Positions 10,622-22,958 of a DNA stretch of 64,000 nt are shown one piece after another (position 1 is the stretch's first letter; each line of letters opens with the position of its first letter). This DNA is from Kuschelorhynchus macadamiae. Lineage: Eukaryota > Arthropoda > Insecta > Coleoptera > Curculionidae. A program made the translations under genes and the position numbers. The notes beneath the pieces were generated by a model. The model saw nothing but the letters and a program-made list of their open reading frames with translations. It did not search any database and was not told the origin of the DNA. The stretch is from the NCBI GenBank assembly GCA_030620095.1, contig JAUTXW010002471.1:45001-109000 (forward strand). Direction: 5' to 3'.

Positions 10622-13090
10622 TCTCTCTTCTTTCATTATATCTATGTAAGTATTTTAATATACATTTTTCAAATTAGCTTGTAACTAAGTCGACTTTTTA
10701 TTTTCCAGATTTCAAGTAGTAGTTTTTGCAGTGGTGCCGCATGTGCAGGTTAAACATCTATCTGGGCCTTGCATATTGATGTATTATTATTATCAACTTG
10801 AAACATTTAACCATAATATTTAAAATATAATAGGCTATTTAAAACATTTTAATTTGTTTTAAAGCAACTATAGATATTATACTGAGAGTTTATATAGAAG
10901 TTACAGTTTTTTTTCAGGCGAAATAAAATCTATTTCTACTAGTTTTAATTTATAGTGCATTCAGCGTTAAATTGCCGTAAGCACAGATTTTTGTTAAAAT
11001 ATATTTTCTGATACAATACGGTTATCAATATGTGAAATGTTACTTGCTTATGCACAATAAACAAATAAATTTCATTCTTAAGTTGTAATCTGATTTGGAA
11101 ATTATTAATATAAATAGGCAAGGCAATGTCTATTAGGTAATTTTAAATATAGTTCTTTGAAAACCACCCAACTATCTTTTATATGTTATATATGGAAATG
11201 TATACATGCTCTTTGCATTGTGATTATATATGTAGTATAATTTCAAGGTGCGTTATTTATATATTAGTTAGATTTTCTGTTGTTAGGTATATTTCTAAAT
11301 TTTAGATTATTAAAACACTAAAGTTTTAATATTAAAATGTTTATTTTGTTTTAATTATTCCTTATGCCTATATTATATACTATTAATTAAAGGATTCTAA
11401 TATTTTGTATAGTACCGGCGCTAGCTTATTTTCTTTCATATAAAATTTTATATGCCTAAATAAGTAAAATATTTTACCATAAAAATACAACCTATGAGCA
11501 ATATTTATTAAATATGTAATATACTTCAATTAATATAGTTAGTTTTTTTGCTAAATTAATATAAAGAAAATGAGTTAGTATAACTAAATAATGGTACTTC
11601 AGAACTTCGTAGATAATATTATATTGACAAACACAACTTGAGTATATACTTGCTCTTATAGAGAAATCACTATAGTATTTAAATGTATTTATGCCTAAAC
11701 ACAAAGCTTTGTGATTTCTTCATGGAGTCAATAACAGTGTTCCTTTTTGTATAAAAATAGTGAAATAAAACTATCTTTGAGGCCTTCTTTATACATTGTG
11801 TCATATAATTTTTTTATTATTTTTTTGTAACGTCAAGCAATAGTTTTATATTATATGCATGGGTCTTCAAAATATTATCAAATGCCACTTATTGATTTTT
11901 TAATGACGAAATAAATTTATATATGAATGTGTTAACCAACTGCGTAGTGTGTAAGTATGTTTTGTGGTTTAATATTTTATTTACAAAATATATCAGGCTT
12001 TGTAATATAGGCTTTATATTACTTAAATTATTATAGATTTAATTTTTAAATAAAAAAAATGTAACTAATTTTCTTTATTATTATGTCTGGCGCACCTCAG
12101 TGCAGGTATTTGAGGAATATAGTATACAGTAATAATAATACTTCGCTTTTAACTTACCTGTCATATATTTTACATCAGTTATTATATACGCGTGTATTGT
12201 TGGTAAACTACTATATGGTCAACTTTGTATTTGTTATGGGATGAACAGGACTTTCTGGCACCTTCTTTTATTGCTTTTAAACTTCATTTTTGTCCCTAAC
12301 ATGTGAATAACTAGATTTTAGATTAACTCGTTGAAAATAATAATTATTATGGTTAAAAAAATATTTTCTTCTGATTTTCGTTTTAAAGTTACACTGATAT
12401 CTGAGAGTCTAATCTATTGTTTATTTAAAGAAATAATTCTTTTTAATTTTTAATTTCCATCGACATATTAGGGGTGTCCCTACACCTCCAAGGAAATGGA
12501 CCGGAGCGGCGTTCCGCGGTTAAATTAATACGCTGCGGTTCGTCACATCAATTTTTGCAACCCTGGCGCTATTTTACTTAGTTCAACAAATGGCTATGTT
12601 TTTAAAGATTATACAAAATTGCGTTATTTAAATTCCCAAGGCCACTTACGTGTGAATGTATCCATATCAATCGAATACTAACCATCAGAAATTAGGAATA
12701 AATCTGCAAACTATATTAGTGAAACTGTAAAACTCTTTGACTTGTATTTAAAAGTGAATGCTTTATATTGTGGTATATTTTTATTTTGTTTAATGTTGGT
12801 TAGTTAACGTATTTTAATTAATTTTAAATTCAATATTTGATACGCAATTAATGATACAGTCCACCTATCTGTTGAGCTTAGAGTAACACAGGGTAAAGAG
12901 CTTAGATTATTCTACAATAGAAATTATTTTGTTATCAAAATTTGACGTCTTAAATGCTGCAAATATCCGAGAAAGCTTTATAACTCTCTTAAGTAACCAT
13001 ACTGAAATTAATATTATTTTAGAAATTGGAAAATAAATATTAAAGATTATATCAGAAAAAATTAGTTAGGCAAACATATAATCGGTAACA
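10622..13090. other. AT-rich DNA, no gene seen
   Basis: Nothing protein-like was recognised. A short GC-rich patch at 12475-12580 is unexplained; it could be a terminal fragment of the hAT remnant that follows. Confidence 0.4.
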
Positions 13091-13600
13091 ATGGATACCA
13101 CTATGGATATTTCGCGACCAGTCACCATATTTATAAGATATGTATTCGAGAGCCAAGTTAAATACATAGTTTCCACATCTGGGGAGGCTTTATTTAACAC
13201 AATTAGAGGTTTTGGCAAATAATAAAGTATCCATTAAAAACTGCATAGCTGGTGCATTTGATGGCACTTCCAATATGAGGGGACAATATAAAGGCGTAAC
13301 GCTACCTAAAGGACGTTTGCCTAACCACATTCATCACTTGGTGCTAGGCTCACGTTCTCATCCTAGTTCTTACGGATACAACGGAATGCTGCACCATGTC
13401 CGCCAGCTTTTTTGAATTGCTAAATGAAGCGCAAGTTTTTTTTAAAAGAACTGTATAAAAGGCTTTCAATTTATGAACATGTAAATGGTCCTATGGATTA
13501 TAATAGACGCTACAAGATGAAGAAACAAGTGATGTCTCTACAAAAATGTTTGGATACGAGGACATTTGGATGAATGAGCACCAGCGTAAAAATTACAAAC
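13091..13600 (+). pseudogene. hAT transposase remnant (ZMYM1-like lineage)
   Basis: Two frames together give a recognisable piece of a hAT transposase. MDTTMDISRPVTIFIRYV and STSGEALFNTI match the region after the first catalytic aspartate. A frameshift near 13215 follows, then CIAGAFDGTSNMRGQYKGV carries the second conserved Asp (FDGTSNM). Further on, FFELLNEAQVFFK and LYKRLSIYEHV continue the family order. N- and C-terminal domains are missing. The closest relatives by memory are the TTF/ZMYM1-like hATs common in insects. Confidence 0.7.
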
Positions 13601-14123
13601 ATTTGAAAAATGTGAGATTTTGAAGTCTTGTTCTTGCTGAGCTAGTAATTATCTTGCATATAAAGGGTACAATTTTCGATAAGAGTGTGGTTTCAAGAAA
13701 AGAGAGAAGATTTGCGTAACTACATTCCCAAAAAAAAAATATTTCAAAATCTTTTTGCGTTTCGATAAATTTTATTAAAAATATTGTTTGGTGCACTTGT
13801 TTTTCTGGCATTTTAGCTAAGGATTAAAACTAATTTGAAGTTTTTGAACTTATATGGTTATGGTCGTCCTTACCGAACGCGTCTGGTTAGAAGAAATTAA
13901 GTATGTCATTACAACTTTAGAAAACTTCTTTAAAACCTAACTGACAAGAATGGATTTTTTCGCCCTCATTTGTAATTCATGTAGGTATAATTTAATCACG
14001 GCAACAAAACAAACATGGTTTTATGAATGAAACAGCAAGAGGTGTACAGTGCTGGAAATAGGTATTTTTACCACCCAGACTGCTCTGCTTGAATTTGGAT
14101 ATTACGATTTTAGTATATTTCCA
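13601..14123. other. No gene seen
   Basis: Possibly more decayed hAT sequence continuing from 13091-13600, but nothing can be aligned by eye. Confidence 0.35.
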
Positions 14124-14237
14124 GTAGCGTCCGGGGGATCTAGAAGGCTTCGCCATCGTGGGTTCTTCCTTGACCGTACCTCCTGTTTCAGTGATTAAAT
14201 AAGCGGACGGTAAGAGAAATAGGTATAAGAATGCAAC
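14124..14237. repeat. Interspersed repeat shared with 49868-49975
   Basis: About 110 bp that align with 49868-49975. Landmarks in both are agcg, then tcatcgt or ccatcgt, gtgattaaata, gcgga.ggtaag and aatgca. The family is not recognised; an LTR or a non-autonomous element end is possible. Confidence 0.55.
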
Positions 14238-14253
14238 ATGTGTTTAGATAAAC

Positions 14254-14261
<8 letters not shown>

Positions 14262-14305
<44 letters not shown>
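14262..14305. repeat. (TA)n microsatellite
   Basis: Perfect alternating T and A directly after the repeat at 14124-14237. Confidence 0.95.
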
Positions 14306-14310
<5 letters not shown>

Positions 14311-14420
14311 TTTAGATAATATTCTCGTTTTTTTGTTCGCTGTGTACTTTAAATAATGGAAGTGTTTTAATAACTGGTAATTCACAGCTTTGATTTTAAA
14401 TCTATTACACAATAGTAATG

Positions 14421-14428
14421 CTCTAAGA
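14421..14428. repeat. Target-site duplication, left copy
   Basis: ctctaaga, identical to 19210-19217. Confidence 0.9.
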
Positions 14429-14737
14429 CAGGGGTGCTCAAACTTGAACTGCTGGCGATCTACCTCAATATTTTTAGACTACTTACGATCGACTCTGAGA
14501 GGCTGCAAGTATGTGTGATGCAGGGTTGTCGTACATACACCCTACCTACCTACCTACCTAGGTAGGGTGTACCGTAGCATATATAGATATTAGCTTTCCG
14601 CACAATATACATTATTTTAGTCAAGGTTTGGGTTAGGTTCTTCTCTACAATATCAATGAAAAAACTCATAGTTATTCAAAATTGCGAGTTTATTGGTTGT
14701 TACAAAACAAAAGAGTTACATATGGTGTTAAACTTAA

Positions 14738-16077
14738 CTAAGGAGTGACTTTGGATGTTGAAGCGTGGCACTGCATGTCCTCAGCATACTTTTCATAAGA
14801 TGGTACGTAACCACTGAGTGCTAATCGCAAGCATGATGACATATGATCGTCAGTTAGTCGATTGCGATATTTTGACTTAATTATCTTCATTTCAGAAAAT
14901 GCAGACTCGCACAAGTAAGTTGACCCAAACATTGCTGTCAGTTAAAGGGCGATTTGCCTTAGATTCGGATATTTATCTTCAGATATAAAACGCCAGAAAT
15001 TTGTATCAGATGCTGTAGCTTTGAGATGTATATCTGATATAATCTGCACCAACTCATTTTCAACAGAACATGAGTTCATATTAAACTGACTTGCTATTTC
15101 AGTAGCTATTCCTCAATGTTTTTATATGAAAAAGGATAACTCATAAATGATGCTACATTTGCCAATTTACTACAATATTTGATAATTCAGCCTCATACAT
15201 ACATACATAATTCAACTGAGGAATCCTCGCTTTCAAAGACGGAAGATGTTTCAGATCCTTTCTTTTCAGTTGATCTATCATAAGTTGCAATTTACTTTTG
15301 AATGCGTTTACTGCGCTAATCATCTCAATAACAGTTTTTCCTTTACCTTGAAGCTCCAAGTTAATGGTGTTTTAAGTGCATTATGATGTCAGACAAAAAT
15401 GCCAAATCAGTCAGCAATTTTTCGTTTTTCAACATCTGAGTGTCAACATCTCTTTCGTCTAGAAAAGCTGTTATTTCGGGCAATAATTCTTGAAACCTTT
15501 CTAGGAATTTTCCGCGACTCAACCACCTGACGTCCGTGTGAAGAACTAAATCAGTGTGTTCAGCTGACTCCCTATCTTCCAACTACAACTTAAAGAGCCG
15601 CCGGCGCCGTTGCAAGCTACGTGCACGGATGAAATTCACAATTTTTGTTGCAATGCCCATAATTTCCTCCGTGTTTAAAACTTTTGAATACAAAACTTGT
15701 TGATGTATAATGCAATGGATTGAAAAAAATTAAGGGTAATCTTCATTAGCTTGACACAATGCCACAAAACCGTTTTTGTTTCCAGTCATTGCTGGTGCTC
15801 CATCGGTTGTAATGCACACTAATTTATATATTGGTAGCTTGTAGTTTTTTACAAAATTGAAGAAAACGCCATATATATCTTCGCCACGGGTCTTCCCCTT
15901 TAGAGGAATGATTGTCAAAAATTCTTCCTTAGCCAACATGTCATTGAATACCATCCGAATAAAAATACACAGCTGGGCAGTGTCTGTCATATCGGTGGAT
16001 TCGTCGAACTGTAAAGAAAAGTATGTACATTCCATGATATAATTTTTTAGTTTATCTGCCATGTCCTGACTCATGAC
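14738..16077 (-). pseudogene. hAT transposase, catalytic and dimerisation parts
   Basis: The largest piece of the transposase of the 14429-19209 element. In - strand order: FSLQFDESTDMTDTAQ (first catalytic Asp), TRGEDIYGVFF, CITTDGAPAMTGN (second Asp), VLHTDVRWLSRGKFLERF (the conserved TRWLSRG block), and at the end YLCESAFSEMKIIKSKYRNR, the C-terminal dimerisation domain with the conserved Glu. The family resembles the ZBED/GTF2IRD2-like hATs. Interruptions include in-frame stops near 15590 and 15730, a frame change near 15360, and a decayed stretch at 14945-15150. Coding is lost at 16077, where the LINE begins. Confidence 0.88.
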
Positions 16078-16095
16078 TTCAATACCACCAATTCA

Positions 16096-16627
16096 CCACC
16101 TCGGACTCTGCTAATAAGATAGGGCAAAGTACCGCAGCACCTGCTACTAAAGCTGGCCGTCAGAACACAGCGCAAACGTCCCCACCACTCGTAGATGTAC
16201 ACTCGACGAAAACTGGACCCGGCACTAGTCGAGGTAGGGCGCCTCGCTTCAGTAGGAAACCGCAATCGATGGCCAATGATGCAGGTACCTTGCAAGGTCA
16301 ATCAGCTGTCTCGCACAGTCAACAAATTATTACGACTCAAGTGATGTCCGATGCTGTTTCCAAAGCTACGTCACATTACATTCCTAATGAGTTGAACAAA
16401 ACATCTGACGACGATGAAAACTCACTTCCCTGGTCAGTGGTTCAAAGGATATAAAAGAAAAACATTTGTTGGCGTTCGAACAAATTGTAGTTTAAAAGCC
16501 GCCCCTGCTTTTATTCATTTTTATGTCTATAGACTTGACCCATCTTGTACTGAACAGGATTTAAAATCTTATTTATGTACCATGTTTCCTGAAGTGATTT
16601 GTCAAAGGTTGGATTCAAAATCCGAAT
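16096..16627 (+). pseudogene. LINE ORF1 remnant
   Basis: Non-LTR ORF1 proteins bind the element RNA. The first frame is rich in Ser, Thr, Gln and basic residues up to about 16440. A frameshift follows, then the next frame reads FVGVRTNCSLKAAP, HFYVYRLDPSCTEQDLKSYL and FPEVICQRLDSK, a fold typical of ORF1 C-terminal RNA-binding regions in insect CR1/Jockey-like elements. It ends early at a stop, and the remaining conserved segment continues in a broken frame. Confidence 0.65.
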
Positions 16628-16777
16628 GAGTATTCATCATTCAAAATCAGTGTGTTCGAAAAACATTTAACTGTTATAAGAACCTACTCTGTGGCCACCT
16701 GGTGCAAAAATAAATAGGTTTTTTCAATTGAAAGGGAAAACCTTAGGCGAAACATAACTAATAGTGCGACTAATCTA

Positions 16778-18740
16778 ATGATATTCCATGTGAACGCTCA
16801 AGGATTACGTAACAAATCTGACGAACTCTCGATATTTTCGAGTGAAAACAATTTCGATGTGGTATGTGTTAGTCAACACTGGTGTAGTGATGACATTTTA
16901 AATTGTGTTATCTTGAACAATTATAAACTGGCGTCTTCCTTTTGTAGAACGGACCATATTCATGGTGGCTCCTGTATATATGTGTGAAGAGATGCTTGAG
17001 TATAAGACTATTGATCTTAAAGCTCATTGTATAGAACTAGATGCCGAATTTTGTGCCATAGAATTTTGTCAGGGTAAGATTCTTATTTTATCATTATACA
17101 GATCTCCCTCTGGTTGTGTCGACACTTTCTTACAGTCGCTTGATGGCCTTCTTTTTAGTCTCTATAATAAATATATAAGAATTGTTGTGGGGATTTTAAT
17201 ATCAATTTTCGTATAAGTTCTGTAAATCTTGCAAAAAATGTCGACTATTATATTTATGAGTGAACTGGAAACGAAAATTATAAAAGATTATATACATTTT
17301 TACAAAAAGATTATAAGAAATCTATTTTGGAGGCAAAAAAAGCTTATAGCTTAAGCGTATGGAAGATCATCTTAACAAGTGCAATCCTGGTGAAACACAG
17401 TTAAAAGCAATTGATTTTAACAACTGTTTTTTAAGTGTAGCATCCGAAATTATTCAGAAACTGTCAATCAGTGATACTTTACAAAAACAGATTTTATCTT
17501 ATATACCATTACGAAATAAATCATTTGCTTTTCTCCCAATAACTGAAGATGAAGTACTCAGGGTAATTCATTCTCTTAAAAGTTCAGCATCATATGATAT
17601 TTATGATATATACTACAACACTTGGCCAATGATATTGTCAAACCACTAACGCTTTTACTTAATTTATGCATAAATCAGGGAACTTTCCCGGATGCCCTCA
17701 AACTATCGAGAGTTGTCCCTGTGTTCAAAAAGGGTGACGTCAATGTAGCTAGGGATTATAGACCCATATCTATTATTCCAATTTTTGGAAAGGTTTTTGA
17801 AATTATCATTAAAAATAATATAGCTAACTTTTTTGGATCAAATAATTTGCTTGTTATGGCACAATATGGCTTTAGAGAGGGCCATTCAACAATTCAATCG
17901 GTTATTCGAATAGTACAGAACATAGTGGAGGGTCTTGAAAAAGGGGAGCACGTAGATTTCATCTTATGTGACCTCAGCAAGGCCTTAGACTGTGTTTCGC
18001 ATAAACTACTCACTGAAAAATTATATCGGTATGGCATTAGAGGGAGACCTCTTAACCTTCTGGAATCTCACCTTTCATCAAGGAGGCAGTGTGTTTGCCT
18101 CGGAGACGACATATCAGATTTTGGTATTTTAGAGAGCGGAGTACCACAGGGATCCGTCCTAGGACCTCTCCTTTTCATCATATATATGAATGACCTGTTT
18201 TCATACCTATCCCCATACAAATGTGTGTGCTATGCGGATGATACATCCTTGTGTACTAACAAAAACGTACAATACTTAAAACACGATAGCAAACAACTGA
18301 CTCTTAAGGCTGAACATTGGTTTTCGCAAAACTGTCTAAAATTAAATGAAAGTAAAACACAGGAGATAATTTTTTCGACAAATAGAAATATCATAGAACA
18401 CAAAAGCGCTAAGGTTTTGGGTGTATAACCGTCGACGATACTCTTAGTTGGAGTACTCATATAGAATCCCTACGCAGTAAATTATCTTCTGCAATCTTTG
18501 TGATAAGAAAATTAAAACCAACACTAGACCAAGAAGCAGTTCTTAATATCTATAATGCGCTTTTTCGTGCACACATCTGTTATGGTATATTTCTATGGGG
18601 AGGTGCGAGTGCTTCTATTCACATATTTAAAATTCAAAAGAGGGGGTGTGGGGCGATTGTGGGATTAAGTAAATGCGATCACTGCATGGTTTGTTCTTTT
18701 TTCAAACAAGATATCAAATCACGTACTTTTCGTTTTCTTA
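16778..18740 (+). pseudogene. LINE ORF2 remnant: endonuclease and reverse transcriptase
   Basis: ORF2 nicks target DNA and copies the element RNA into it. The apurinic-type endonuclease starts MIFHVNAQGLRNKSDEL, with the conserved Asn. The usual catalytic Glu of the SE-H/T-W motif is Gln here (VSQHW). YRSPSG follows in a second frame. About 17216-17350 has lost much of the endonuclease. The reverse transcriptase is the best part (17622-18428): KGDVNVARDYRPIS, LCDLSKALDCVSH, GVPQGSVLGPLLF and the catalytic CYADDTSL. A frameshift at 18421 leads to the C-terminal part (DDTLSWSTHIESL, LYNALFRAHI-like). The several frameshifts make it inactive. Confidence 0.88.
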
Positions 18741-18742
18741 AT

Positions 18743-18943
18743 TCACTCTGTGGCGGAAAAATCCTTTTCATAGTTTTTATGAACCGTTTTATGATGCCTC
18801 TCTAAGTTACCACGCTTAGGTATTGCAACTGACGCACGACAAATAAGACAAATGCACTTATCCTTCACCATACAAAACAAAAATTCTTCCTCCCAATCGT
18901 TATTAAAATGATACGTTTTAGATTTGCAATGCAGGCGCAACAT
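18743..18943 (-). pseudogene. hAT transposase N-terminal zinc finger
   Basis: First coding piece of the split hAT element, starting at an ATG at 18943. The protein has the finger CLICRASVAIPKRGNLERHH with KTVH following, a BED/C2H2-type DNA-binding motif. Coding stops where the LINE begins. An intact element would read on into the catalytic region now at 14738-16077. Confidence 0.82.
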
Positions 18944-19209
18944 TTATATCGGCGTGAACGAAAGTCTCGAATGTTCCCGTCAAACGCGCCGCCCGAAATT
19001 TCTAGAAAAGCGGCAAGAATAAAAAACGCGGTTTTTCTTTGACAAATACCGCGCGTTCCTTTGATAAAACCGCCTTTTGCCGCTAGCAGAGTGTTATTTT
19101 ATTACTTAATAAATTTTTGTAGTTTAGTTAAGTACCTACTTATTAAAAAAATTTTTCTTCTCGAGATCTACTCAAAAAGCACTCGCGATCGACCGTTTGA
19201 GCACCCCTG

Positions 19210-19217
19210 CTCTAAGA
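19210..19217. repeat. Target-site duplication, right copy
   Basis: ctctaaga, identical to 14421-14428. Confidence 0.9.
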
Positions 19218-21330
19218 AGTCAAAATCAGTATCTAAATTATAAATATCGACTTTATGAGGATCGCCACTAGTGAAAGGGACAAGGGTTGACTCTGATAGA
19301 GTTTTTGATCAGTAATTTCTTGGACGATTACGTTTTCGGGTGACCTTCGTCGAAAATTTTGAACAGTTTATTCTTTAAAAATGGAAATTCCCGCGCCGGA
19401 ATATATAAATAACTTAAATTTTTCAGTGGCATCTTTAATGTAATATAAGTTTTTAGAATTTACAGTGAGAAAGTTTAAGTATAAGTTTTTAGAATTTACA
19501 GTGAGAAAGGGGCTTAAAGAAGTGTCTGTTCGGGGAAGTTTAGATCGGGTTCATATCGTCTAGGTTCATTGTTTGCATTTGGAGTTTGGATTTCTACTAA
19601 GGTCTATTTCCGAGTAGTTTTGATCTGGGATATTATGATTCACTGGGAGAGGAAGAAAATCCTGATGATTTTTATGGTCTCTTGACTCTATTGAGTGCTG
19701 ATCGTAATCGTAATATTGGCTGGGATAATCTTGGTGACAATTGGTATTCATAATCGTTATAGTGGGTTTTATTAGAATTAGAAGCTTGACTATGCAAATC
19801 TTTGAATAAATAAATGTACAGGAAAGAGCCTAGCCGTGACCTTGACGAGACCGGGAAGGTCACAAGAATAAAAACGATGGCCCGTCAAAATGACAACATC
19901 TTGTTTCCGGTTTTCAGTGGCGTATCCACTTTAATTTTTACTTTGAAATTTAGAAAGCAATTTGAAAAACTTATACTTTTGAAAGAGAATTATAATTAAG
20001 GTATGGACTAAATTAAACAAGCCAATTAGTGTGATATATTATTTCAGGTGCCAATTTAACAAAAAATTGGTGAAATAGTAAAATTCATGTCCTTAATAGC
20101 TCACGTTAGATATTAAATTTTACTTTCTACATAATAAACTTTTCGTACAAATACCCTTATATTCAATCAGGGGTTTAAGTTCAACGTTTGTTGTTATTGA
20201 TGCTTTAAAGTTATAAAGAAATGTGGCAATTTTGCCGCCTGGGCAAAATAAATTAACATAGCGAAAACGCATTATGGATGATGGACTGTCGCGACACGTG
20301 CCTAGTAACTATATTAATTTGATCTAAAGTTTGCTACTAAGAAAGAATTGAATGGCGCAACCATAGGAAAAACTTGCAAATCATTTGAAAGTTATATTAT
20401 GCTTTCAAAAGCTGTAAAGTGAATGGATTTTTTTTGTTTGTTTCGTTTGGACTGCCCTTTGGTATTTCTGCTTTCTTTTTATTACTTTGCTTGAATTTAA
20501 TAAATAAATTGTAATGATTGAATTTTAAATAAGCAGAATGGTTATTTTTAAATGAACTAGAAAATTATATTTTTCTGTAAGTAACTAAAATTATTTAGAA
20601 AAATTAAATAGATACAAAATATCAACGCATTTAAGACACGCTAGGCCATAAATAATTAAATATAAATAATTTTATTAATACAGTCTAAGTTCCGTTTTAA
20701 ATAAAAACAAGCACAAGTATTATTATTTCATTTAAATTTACTCAAATTTAATACAGAACAAAACATTAGATAAATACGAAATATATACATCTAAGACATA
20801 TTAGGTTAGAAGAAAATTCAGTAAAATTAATATTAACTATGCAAATAAAAAAAAATATCCTAGAAATACAAAAATAATTTTGAAAAATGTGAATAAAATA
20901 ATTAAAATAAAACTGCTATTATACGGTACCAATAAATTTTATTGGTTAAAAATGCTTTATTATATTTTAGAAAATATTAATATTAGGATTCAATGTTTTA
21001 AAAGTACTACCTTTAAACATTCTGATTTGTAAAATAGTGACGTCTGCGAGATGCAGATTTTATAGTTACCATAAGTTCCTACGCCTTCATTTTTATTTAG
21101 TACTTCCTGGTTTGTATAAACTCTTATTAAACCCAAGTACAATTCTCATTTCGAAGTGCAATAACACTCGCATAACTGTGCATTTTTTTTTTGTAGAAAA
21201 AGCAATTTAGTGGTGAATATGTAAAAAATGTCTCAATTTGAAATTCTCTACTTATTTATTGACCATTAAATTATCTAAAAACTACACTTCGTACAAAAAA
21301 AATGTAAATGACTTTTTATCACATGTTTCT
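19218..21330. other. No gene seen; small repeats
   Basis: Contains a two-copy tandem repeat of period 36 bp (ataagttttt at 19444 and 19480), a lone hAT-type tip CAGTGGCGTA at 19915, and a block of about 40 bp (19788-19830) resembling the inverted sequence at 27349-27390. Short frames at 19566-19863 on the - strand are open but resemble nothing known. Confidence 0.4.
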
Positions 21331-21349
21331 CTAACTAGGTTAGGTTAGG

Positions 21350-21386
<37 letters not shown>
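21350..21386. repeat. (TA)n microsatellite
   Basis: Follows a short aggttaggttaggtt run. Confidence 0.95.
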
Positions 21387-21389
<3 letters not shown>

Positions 21390-21458
21390 CGGATCATGAC
21401 ATTAACCGACTCATCGATTACTTCGCGATGGTTTGAAAAATTTAAATTTTTAATTTAA

Positions 21459-21597
21459 ACCCATATTAAAAGTACAAGAAGAAAGGAATTTCGTTCCACT
21501 GGTAAGTACATATGTATTTTAGTAAGTACGAAATTAACTAGACACTTTTAAATTCGATTTAAAGGCAGAAATAATTGTTATTATAATTAAAATGATA
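21459..21597 (+). repeat. Left inverted arm of the ISL2EU-like element
   Basis: Matches the reverse complement of 26925-27062. Conserved blocks: tattaaaagta, gaagaaaggaatttcg, gaaattaacta, gcacttttaaat or its variant. The arm resumes at 22808 (aggcaatct ... atatggccgcc) after the inserted element. Confidence 0.75.
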
Positions 21598-22807
21598 ATT
21601 CTTAAAGTTAGGTTAGGAACCAAGTGGTATATAAAAAAAACAGTAGCGTAACACTTCATGTAATATTTTGTTAGATCAAAACATATTTCTGTAATCACTT
21701 TTAACATTTTGTTTTCTGCAAAAATATAGTATTTTTCTTTTATCTATTTATTTATTGCAGGTAACCAAAAACTAACCCTAAGTAGCCCAAATATGTGTGC
21801 TTCGATGAACTATTCTTAGTGTAATTATATATTTTTTAAGTCTAACTCAAAATTAATTCAAATCAATAAAAAACTAACCTTACATCGTTTAAGATATCGC
21901 AAAAATACCAACAATAAATATGTGGATTCTGTAAGCGTAAACTAAATTAACCAGACCTAACCTAACACTACCTATCCTTCTTTAGCCTTAAGTAAACAAC
22001 TGCGAAAGAAGTTAGGGTCCCCTGCCTCTTCCATTCTATTCACTGATCAAAGCCGTGATAGATTCAATTCTATATTTTTTTTTGCACAGTTTGAAAAGAA
22101 TAAGATGATAAATACTTTTATTGTGGACACCATAAGAGATATGCTGTTTATTGAATTTTGGTAATTAAATATGCTTTTATCTCGGCTTTTATTAATATAA
22201 GAATAAACACATCACATTAATTTTTTTACTTATTGTATTATTACGTAAGATGACACAGGATATAGGGTATCCTGGATTTCAGTACTTTTTTCTAAATTTT
22301 TATATGTTTGCAAAAATGAACTTAACGATCATGGTTTAAATTGCCATATAACTCAGACTAAGCATGCACTAAAATATGTTCATTTATGTGGAATTAATGG
22401 GTACACAATAAATATTTAAACAATAAATACTATATATATAGTTTACGCTTACAGAATCCAAAATATCTTAAGTATTTATAGAAATAAAAATAAACGTATG
22501 TACCTACAGGTATAGGTATATTCTATTTATCCTAAAGAAAGTCTAAAAAGGGAATGTAAATCTCCAAAAACCTCTTTTGCCCTTCAGCACAGTTTCAGAC
22601 CCAAAAAAAGAGAATATAATGTTAGATATTCAAACTTATTTTGTCCTATAAAATTGTTCCTAGAAACCCACTCCAACTTTTTTTCTTCCGTTTTATCTTA
22701 AAGTAATTTAAATATTTTGGCCTAACAAATTATTACATAAAGTGTTACGCTACTGTGTTTTTTATATACCACTTGGTTCCTAACCTAACTGTTTGACACT
22801 TTAAGAA
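21598..22807. mobile_element. 1.2-kb foldback element inserted in the left arm
   Basis: Its ends are inverted copies: cttaaag ... ttaggttaggaaccaag on the left and cttggttcctaacctaa ... ctttaag on the right (21598-21690 and 22722-22807). The uninterrupted right arm of the host element (about 26920-26940) shows the empty site, proving this block is an insertion. A nested 20-bp perfect inverted repeat lies at 21924-21943 and 22440-22459. There is no coding capacity, so it is non-autonomous. Confidence 0.75.
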
Positions 22808-22958
22808 TAAGGCAATCTAAGAAGCTGTCAAACAAAATCCAATATGGCCGCCTTAGGACAAACAAAGTTTTGTTTACCGTATGGTTTGCATTAGAGAGAA
22901 GCTAATTATCCAATATATTTCGTAATTTAAGTTAGATTTTTCTAATAGAGACTTAAAT

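Larger units (their letters stand above)
16078..18742 (+). mobile_element. Non-LTR retrotransposon (CR1/Jockey-like) inserted in the hAT
   Basis: A + strand LINE with remnants of ORF1 and ORF2 that cuts the - strand hAT transposase. Boundaries are placed where hAT coding stops on each side, so they are accurate to about 30 bp. No poly(A) tail or clear target duplication was seen. About 130 hAT codons expected between the two exposed pieces are missing, so a deletion accompanied or followed the insertion. The clade is inferred from motif style only. Confidence 0.8.
14429..19209 (-). mobile_element. hAT transposon split by a LINE
   Basis: Terminal inverted repeats CAGGGGTGCTCAAAC and GTTTGAGCACCCCTG are perfect over 15 bp. 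The flanks are a perfect 8-bp duplication, ctctaaga, at 14421-14428 and 19210-19217. This is diagnostic for hAT. The subterminal regions carry cgatcgac-like repeats and a small (CTAC)n palindrome (14536-14571). The transposase lies on the - strand, with a zinc finger at the right end and a dimerisation domain at the left end. A + strand non-LTR retrotransposon occupies about 16078-18742 and interrupts it. Confidence 0.92.

Noticed and set aside
19566..19863. - strand Asn/Gln/Asp-rich frames considered as a gag C-terminus
   Set aside because: No zinc knuckle or Gag motif; the nearby similarity to 27349-27390 is only about 40 bp.
21335..21350. aggttaggttaggtt run resembling insect telomere repeat TTAGG
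   Set aside because: Only three units, beside a (TA)n array; too short for telomeric DNA.
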